Shown piece after piece: positions 8,102-12,155 of a stretch of DNA of 12,155 bases. The notes under the pieces are model-generated. The model saw only the letters and a program-made list of their open reading frames with translations. It made no database searches and was not told where the DNA came from. The translations under genes were made by a program, and so were the position numbers. Location of the stretch: contig JBAWVO010000198.1 of the NCBI GenBank assembly GCA_037147235.1, positions 1-12,155 on the forward strand. Direction: 5' to 3'. The stretch comes from JANXQG01 sp037147235 (GTDB taxonomy: Bacteria > Planctomycetota > Planctomycetia > Pirellulales > Thermoguttaceae). Each line of letters starts with the position of its first letter. Within the stretch, counting starts at the first letter, position 1.

Positions 8102-8206
8102 GTGATTAAGACACTTTTGAAAAGTCTTTTAAAAATGTTTCCTCTTCCTTTTGGGCTTACATCAGATTCTGCCTTCGTTGTCGTTGGGTTGATCGCCGCG
8201 GGATGA
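8102..8206 (+). CDS. 34-codon frame, probable N-terminal part of the acyltransferase, frame-broken
   Basis: GTG at 8102 opens 34 codons beginning IKTLLKSLLKMFPLPFGL and ending VVVGLIAAG before TGA (8204-8206). The peptide is basic, then hydrophobic, as expected for a membrane-associating leader of a polysaccharide O-acyltransferase. The stop overlaps the acyltransferase start as ATGA (8203-8206), so a shift of -1 at this point would give one continuous protein of about 186 residues, a more usual length for the family than 152. It may be a single-base deletion making a pseudogene, a sequencing error, or a genuine coupled small gene. No classical slippery heptamer is visible, so programmed frameshifting is not favoured. 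Confidence 0.5.
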   Translation: MIKTLLKSLLKMFPLPFGLTSDSAFVVVGLIAAG

Positions 8207-8661
8207 CTCGCATTCCCTGGAACGTGACACTGTGGTCCCCGCACAAGCATATCGTGCTCGGTGATCGTGTTCAGTTCGGGCGTGGTTGTATCGTCGAGTG
8301 CGACGCGGAATTCGGCAACAATGTTTTAATGGCAAGAGGTGTTGTCTTTATCGGCCGGAACGATCATCGGATCGACGTCGTTGGCAGTACGATTTGGGAT
8401 TCGCCGCGTGGCGACTCGCAGATGGTTGTCGTAGAAGATGACGTATGGATCGGCCACGGAGCGACAATTCTTTCTGGCGTTACCATTGGCCGAGGTGCGG
8501 TTGTTGCTTCGGGTGCCGTCGTAGTTAAGGACGTGCCGCGATATGCGATCGTCGGTGGCGTGCCGGCAAAGGTAATTGCACAGCGGTTTACCCATGAAGA
8601 AATTGTCAGGCATGAAGAACGGCTGCGATATGCTGAGCGTACGCAAATATATGGGAAATAG
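8203..8661 (+). CDS. Hexapeptide-repeat (left-handed beta-helix) acyltransferase
   Basis: Likely transfers an acetyl or other acyl group from acyl-CoA to a sugar of the repeat unit, as in the LacA/NodL/WbbJ/WcaF group. The 152 residues contain imperfect hexapeptide repeats, for example VLGDRVQFGRGCIVE (18-32). GRNDHRID (51-58) carries the probable catalytic His55. VVVEDDVWIGHGATIL (75-90) and GVTIGRGAVVASGAVV (92-107) are followed by the canonical VPRYAIVGGVPAKVI (111-125), typical of trimeric CoA-binding acyltransferases. The start coincides with the stop of a 34-codon upstream frame (ATGA overlap), and no ribosome site lies just before the ATG. The N-terminus is therefore probably missing from this frame. 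The core fold looks complete, so activity after re-initiation is possible. Confidence 0.85.
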   Translation: MTRIPWNVTLWSPHKHIVLGDRVQFGRGCIVECDAEFGNNVLMARGVVFIGRNDHRIDVVGSTIWDSPRGDSQMVVVEDDVWIGHGATILSGVTIGRGAVVASGAVVVKDVPRYAIVGGVPAKVIAQRFTHEEIVRHEERLRYAERTQIYGK

Positions 8662-8827
8662 ATCCTGCTCGGAATTAACTAATGGCAGTTCTTCGGGCAT
8701 CCTTGGATATTGCAGTCGGCTGGTCATGACGATTTCTTCTCAGAGATTTGCGGGCGTCGCTCCAAGGAAAATCCGCATGACCGCATTTTCTGCCCGCCAA
8801 GTTTATGGCCCATCGTTCAAAATCTAC
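8662..8827. other. Spacer at the low-GC to high-GC transition
   Basis: These 166 bases separate the acyltransferase from the beta-helix gene. The beta-helix frame is open back to 8576, but those upstream codons have no recognisable protein character. AAGGA at 8764-8768, 8 bases before an in-frame ATG at 8777, is a plausible alternative initiation site. Codon use changes sharply at about the end of this spacer, so an acquisition boundary may lie in it. Confidence 0.45.
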
Positions 8828-10879
8828 ATGAAAACGATCGCCACCCTCTTTGCTGCCGCTGCGCTGGCTCTCGCCAACCAAGGCACCGCCGCCACATTCT
8901 TCGTCGCGACCAGTGGCAGCGATGTCAATCCCGGTAGCGAGACCATGCCTTTCGCTACACTGGAGCGGGCACGCGACGCAATTCGAGCGTGCCGTGCCGG
9001 CGGGCCACTGCCAGACGGTGGAATGACCGTGGAAGTGCGGGGTGGTATTTACTATCGCACGCAGCCCTTCAAACTCACGGAGAGGGACAGCGGTACTGAG
9101 AATTCGCCGGTGGTTTATCGTGCCCGCAAAGGGGAAAACGTGAGGCTTATCGGCGGACGGGTGGTGACCGGGTGGAAGCAAGTCACCGATGCCGCCGTGC
9201 TGGAGCGGCTCGATGCATCCGCCCGCGGCAATGTTTGGCAGGCCGACCTGCGAGCCCAGGGGATCACGGACCTGGGGGACGTGGTGGCAAGCGGAAAATG
9301 GCTGGAACTCTTCTTTCAGGACAATCCCATGACCGTGGCGCGGTGGCCCAACGAAGGCTTCATCAAGATCAGCGAAGTGCTCGGCCCAACCCCAGTTGAC
9401 GTGCGGGGGACGAAAGGCTGCAAGGAAGGCAAGTTTGCTTACGACAGCGACCGCCCCGAACGATGGGCCGCTGAACGGGAACTGTGGGTTCATGGTTATT
9501 GGTTCTGGGACTGGGCTGAACAGCGTCATCCGATCGAATCACTCGACGCCCAGAAGCGCGTCATCACTCTCAAACCGCCATACCACGCCTACGGCTACCG
9601 CAAGGGCCAATGGTTCTATGTGTTCAACGTCCTCGCCGAACTCGATCGTCCGGGCGAATGGTATCTTGATCGCAGTGCCGGGTTGCTTTACTTCTGGTCC
9701 CCGGCGGCACTGCAACAAAACACCGCCATCGTCTCCATTGTGCCTACCCTGGTGAGCATGAGAGGCGCGTGCCATGTGACCCTTCAGGGTATGACGCTCG
9801 AATCCTGTCGCGGAACCGCGATCGAGGTTTCCGGCGGCAGTCAAGTCCTGATCTGCGGATGCACCATCCGCAATACGGGCCACCATGCCGTCAGCATGTC
9901 GGCGACGGAGAGCGGCGTAGTGGGCTGCGACATCCATGACACCGCAAGCGGCGGCATCTCGCTCGAGGGCGGCGACCGCAGAACCCTGACTCCCGCGGGG
10001 CTTCACGCGGACAATAACCACATCCATCATTTCAGTCGCTGGGATCGCATGTGTCAGCCCGGAATCAGCCTGGCTGGCGTTGGCAACCGCGCTTCCCATA
10101 ACCTGATCGAGAATGCCCCGCACATGGCGATCCGCTTCAGCGGCAACGACCACCTGATCGCGTTCAACGAAATCCACAGCGTATGCTATGAGTCCAACGA
10201 CGCCGGTGCCATCTATGCGGGCCGTGACTGGACGATGCGCGGCACGATCATCCGCAATAATTATTTCCATGACATCCATGGTTTGGAAGGACGCGGTTGC
10301 GTTGGCGTCTACCTCGACGACCAGTTCAGTGGCACGGAAGTTTCCAGCAACGTCTTCTACAAGGTAACGCGAGCGGCCATGATTGGCGGCGGCCGCGATT
10401 GCGTGATCGAAAACAATGTTTTCGTCGACTGCCTTCCAGCCACGCACGTGGATGCGCGGGGACTGGGCTGGGCGGCCAGCGGTGGCGACGGATTGCGAAG
10501 CAGTCTCCGGTCGATGCCCACGATGGAAACGCCGTGGAGTGCGAGGTATCCCAAGCTGGTGAACCTTCTGGAGGACGATCCCATGGCCCCCAAAGGCAAC
10601 ATCATTGCGCGAAACATTTGTGTCGGCGGCCGCTGGGGTGATTTTGAAGGCAAGGCCCGGCCGCTCGTGAAATTTCAGGATAACCTGCTGGACCAGGATC
10701 CGCTCTTCGTGGACGCCTCCCATCAGAACTTTCAACTTCAAGACGGCTCGCCTGCCTATAAACTTGGCTTCAAGCGGATCCCTATCGAGAAGATCGGGTT
10801 GTATCAGGATGAACGCCGTGCATCATGGCCGGTTGCTCACTTGGTGCGTCCGTCCCAGCCACCTGTTCCCACCAAGTAG
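8828..10879 (+). CDS. Secreted right-handed parallel beta-helix protein, possible polysaccharide-active enzyme
   Basis: The 683-residue product begins with a Sec signal peptide (basic MK start, hydrophobic Ala/Leu core at 4-16, cleavage probably near A22). It continues with FFVATSGSDVNPGS (24-37) and PFATLERARDAIRAC, the usual N-terminus of secreted beta-helix proteins. A middle region has LELFFQDNPMTVARWPNEGF and GEWYLDRSAGLLYFWSP. The helix coils run from about 310 to 530, with N-x-I/F turns such as NNHIHHF, NNYFHDI and ENNVFVDC. The order of parts resembles GH141 and related planctomycete/verrucomicrobial proteins; this is from memory, not a search. Such folds cut, lyse or epimerise polysaccharides, so it may process the polymer outside the cytoplasm. 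ATG 8828 is chosen for its signal peptide; ATG 8777 has a better ribosome site. G+C is high (36/60 at 10081-10140), unlike upstream genes. Activity is not established. Confidence 0.82.
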   Translation: MKTIATLFAAAALALANQGTAATFFVATSGSDVNPGSETMPFATLERARDAIRACRAGGPLPDGGMTVEVRGGIYYRTQPFKLTERDSGTENSPVVYRARKGENVRLIGGRVVTGWKQVTDAAVLERLDASARGNVWQADLRAQGITDLGDVVASGKWLELFFQDNPMTVARWPNEGFIKISEVLGPTPVDVRGTKGCKEGKFAYDSDRPERWAAERELWVHGYWFWDWAEQRHPIESLDAQKRVITLKPPYHAYGYRKGQWFYVFNVLAELDRPGEWYLDRSAGLLYFWSPAALQQNTAIVSIVPTLVSMRGACHVTLQGMTLESCRGTAIEVSGGSQVLICGCTIRNTGHHAVSMSATESGVVGCDIHDTASGGISLEGGDRRTLTPAGLHADNNHIHHFSRWDRMCQPGISLAGVGNRASHNLIENAPHMAIRFSGNDHLIAFNEIHSVCYESNDAGAIYAGRDWTMRGTIIRNNYFHDIHGLEGRGCVGVYLDDQFSGTEVSSNVFYKVTRAAMIGGGRDCVIENNVFVDCLPATHVDARGLGWAASGGDGLRSSLRSMPTMETPWSARYPKLVNLLEDDPMAPKGNIIARNICVGGRWGDFEGKARPLVKFQDNLLDQDPLFVDASHQNFQLQDGSPAYKLGFKRIPIEKIGLYQDERRASWPVAHLVRPSQPPVPTK

Positions 10880-10967
10880 CTGGCTACCTCCGGCCCATCC
10901 GCCTTCAGGTGGTGGTCCTTTCAGTTTCATCCCGTTCACGTTTTGTGGTGGTGTCTAGGAATACAAT

Positions 10968-11771
10968 ATGACTATTCAAACGGCTGTAAACAAATCGAAC
11001 ATTCTGACCATTGCTTTCGATCTCATCGGATACAAAGAGGCTTTTGAGAGAATTGAGCATTGGCGTCAGATTGGAGAGCGACAGTATGTGGCACTCACCA
11101 ACCCACACAGTGTCATGCTGTGCCGTCGAAACGAGAACATGGCTCATGCCACGCGGAATGCCGGTATGATTCTGCCGGATGGGATCGGCGTGATTGTTGC
11201 GGCAAATCTTCTGGGCTATGCAAACCATGGCCGTGCTACCGGTCCGACGCTCATGCTGAAAGTTTGCGACTGGGGAAGGAATAAAGGATACCGCCACTAC
11301 TTTATGGGCGGTGCGGCAGGCGTCGCCGAAAAATTGGCGAAACAACTGACGGAGAAGTACCCCGGACTGTCAGTAGCCGGCACATACTGTCCGCCGTTCC
11401 GTAAACTCTCGGATGCTGAGGATCAAGCGATTGTCGACCGCATTAACGCGGCAGAGGCCGACATTGTCTGGGTAGGATTAGGTGCTCCAAAGCAAGAAAA
11501 GTGGATGGCGGATCACGTTGGCCGCATCGATGCCGCAGCGATGGTCGGCGTAGGCGCGGCGTTCGACTTTCACTCCGGCGACGTGAAATGGTCACCACCC
11601 TGGATTCGCCGCCTTGGCATGGAATGGGCCTACCGCTTGGCCATCGAACCTCGGCGCATGTGGCGACGCAACCTTGATAGCCCGTTGTTTCTCGGTGGGG
11701 TCGTTATCCAACGGATCACAAACATCTTTCGACGCGACCGCTCCCACTGGCGTCCCAGCAAACCTCGCTAA
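10968..11771 (+). CDS. WecG/TagA/CpsF family (GT26) N-acetylmannosamine-type glycosyltransferase
   Basis: Family members add the second sugar, usually ManNAc or ManNAcA from a UDP donor, to undecaprenyl-PP-GlcNAc at the cytoplasmic membrane face. The 267 residues show VALTNPHSVM (41-50) and LPDGIGV (69-75), whose Thr44 and Asp71 correspond to the important Thr/Asp pair of TagA by spacing. FMGGAAGVAEKLA lies at 112-124, GLGAPKQEKWM at 170-180 and GVGAAFDFHSG at 194-204, followed by the C-terminal appendage with MEWAYRLAIEPRRMWRRN (218-235) that completes the active site and binds membrane in TagA. AGGA at 10957-10960 lies 7 bases before ATG 10968, a good ribosome site. G+C is the highest counted (42/60 at 11521-11580). 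Its donor is the product of WecB, whose gene is broken at the other end of the window. The symbol is left open because wecG, tagA and cpsF cannot be separated here. Confidence 0.9.
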   Translation: MTIQTAVNKSNILTIAFDLIGYKEAFERIEHWRQIGERQYVALTNPHSVMLCRRNENMAHATRNAGMILPDGIGVIVAANLLGYANHGRATGPTLMLKVCDWGRNKGYRHYFMGGAAGVAEKLAKQLTEKYPGLSVAGTYCPPFRKLSDAEDQAIVDRINAAEADIVWVGLGAPKQEKWMADHVGRIDAAAMVGVGAAFDFHSGDVKWSPPWIRRLGMEWAYRLAIEPRRMWRRNLDSPLFLGGVVIQRITNIFRRDRSHWRPSKPR

Positions 11772-11797
11772 CTAATAAGAAAAGGCAGTCGCTAAAT

Positions 11798-11842
11798 ATA
11801 AGGCACATGGATAGGCAGTTTAGCCACCCCATCCGACCTTAT
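11798..11842 (+). terminator. Imperfect stem-loop 27 bases after the GT26 gene
   Basis: ATAAGG (11798-11803) pairs with CCTTAT (11837-11842). Inside it ATGG pairs with CCAT and GGC with GCC around AGTTTA, giving about 13 pairs with internal loops. No T run follows. Position after the last gene fits a transcript end, but stability has not been computed and the structure is weak. Confidence 0.28.
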
Positions 11843-12028
11843 ACGCAACACGCGAATCCTATTCACGACTGGTGCTTTACGATACGTCGTTCTGCTGTTC
11901 CGGCAACTATGAGCTTATAGACCATCTTATCAAGCCACGATAAAACCTTTTTCGTTGGCCGTTTTAGAGTCGATCGCCATGCACATTCGTCTAAGCCGTG
12001 AAGATCAGGGATGATGACTGTCGCTCTT

Positions 12029-12050
12029 GGCTGGACACTGGAGGCTGGAC
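12029..12050. repeat. Short direct repeat GGCTGGAC x2, 14-base period
   Basis: Two identical copies of GGCTGGAC are separated by ACTGGA. The block GGCTGGACACTGG (12029-12041) is, apart from one base, the reverse complement of CCAGTCTCCAGCC at positions 9-21, at the other end of the window. It may belong to a low-complexity interspersed repeat, but a match of this size is expected by chance in 12 kb. Confidence 0.3.
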
Positions 12051-12155
12051 CCGCCACTTTTATCACCTTTTTCCCGGAACTGATCGCCGGGCCGATCGTT
12101 AGGGGATGTCCCGTGTATTGTTAAAACTGACTCTGGCCTCTTGATGGTTTAATGG

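Larger units (their letters stand above)
11772..12155. other. 384-base 3' region without a convincing gene
   Basis: No frame resembles a known family. A 67-codon frame on the - strand (11863-12066) has no ribosome site or recognisable motif. The stretch holds an imperfect stem-loop (11798-11842), a short direct repeat (GGCTGGAC at 12029-12036 and 12043-12050) and a small stem (GATCG 12082-12086 with CGATC 12093-12097). It is probably intergenic, with the next gene beyond the window. Confidence 0.5.

Noticed and set aside
9539..10741. Long 400-codon open frame on the - strand inside the beta-helix gene
   Set aside because: It is antisense to a clearly coding, high-GC gene with a signal peptide and family motifs. 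Long antisense frames are common in such DNA, and the translated product shows no family features.
10880..10967. CCGCC/GGTGG stem after the beta-helix gene as a terminator
   Set aside because: Only five pairs including a G-T, a four-base loop and no clean T run; too weak to list.
11863..12066. 67-codon frame on the - strand in the 3' region
   Set aside because: No ribosome site and no recognisable motif; it contains the low-complexity GGCTGGAC repeat, so it is likely a chance frame.
1..12155. Searched by eye for CRISPR arrays, tRNA or rRNA genes, insertion sequences and toxin-antitoxin or defence genes
   Set aside because: No regularly spaced repeats, no RNA-gene-like segments and no transposase, nuclease or toxin motifs were seen; a covariance-model scan was not possible.

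Overview
This window is part of a surface-polysaccharide (O-antigen or exopolysaccharide, Wzx/Wzy-type) biosynthesis locus. All supported genes lie on the + strand. The organism cannot be named from sequence alone. The secreted beta-helix protein, the scarcity of clear Shine-Dalgarno sites and the mixed base composition are compatible with the Planctomycetota/Verrucomicrobiota/Lentisphaerota group, but this is a weak inference.

Layout: (1) 25-243, the first 72 codons of a UDP-GlcNAc 2-epimerase (wecB) that then stops. (2) 263-4180, an overlapping set of flippase (Wzx-like), polysaccharide pyruvyl transferase and an FrhB-like iron-sulfur protein. (3) A 110-base spacer holding a perfect GC-rich inverted repeat. 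(4) 4291-6853, a GT4 glycosyltransferase and a Wzy-like polymerase. (5) A 264-base gap with no recognised gene. (6) 7118-8044, a GT2 glycosyltransferase. (7) 8102-8661, a hexapeptide-repeat acyltransferase that appears split over two reading frames by an ATGA junction. (8) 8828-10879, a secreted right-handed beta-helix protein. (9) 10968-11771, a WecG/TagA/CpsF (GT26) glycosyltransferase. (10) 11772-12155, no convincing gene.

How the genes fit together: WecB would supply UDP-ManNAc. The GT26 enzyme probably adds ManNAc or a derivative to the undecaprenyl-PP-linked first sugar. The GT4 and GT2 enzymes extend the repeat unit. The pyruvyl transferase and acyltransferase decorate it, Wzx flips it and Wzy polymerises it. 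The beta-helix protein may act on a polysaccharide outside the cytoplasm. No initiating phosphoglycosyltransferase, Wza/Wzc-type export apparatus or nucleotide-sugar pathway (other than the wecB stub) is visible, so the locus extends beyond the window or relies on genes elsewhere.

Base composition is mosaic. Lines counted by hand give 37/60 G+C at 61-120, 23/60 at 3661-3720, 22/60 at 6301-6360, 36/60 at 10081-10140 and 42/60 at 11521-11580. The repeat-unit genes (about 263-8661) therefore look like a lower-GC imported cassette between GC-richer flanks. The broken wecB and the split acyltransferase lie at or near its two edges. I do not see a clearly new biological system. The points most worth a second look are the pyruvyl transferase/FrhB-like pair, the cassette edges and the beta-helix enzyme candidate.
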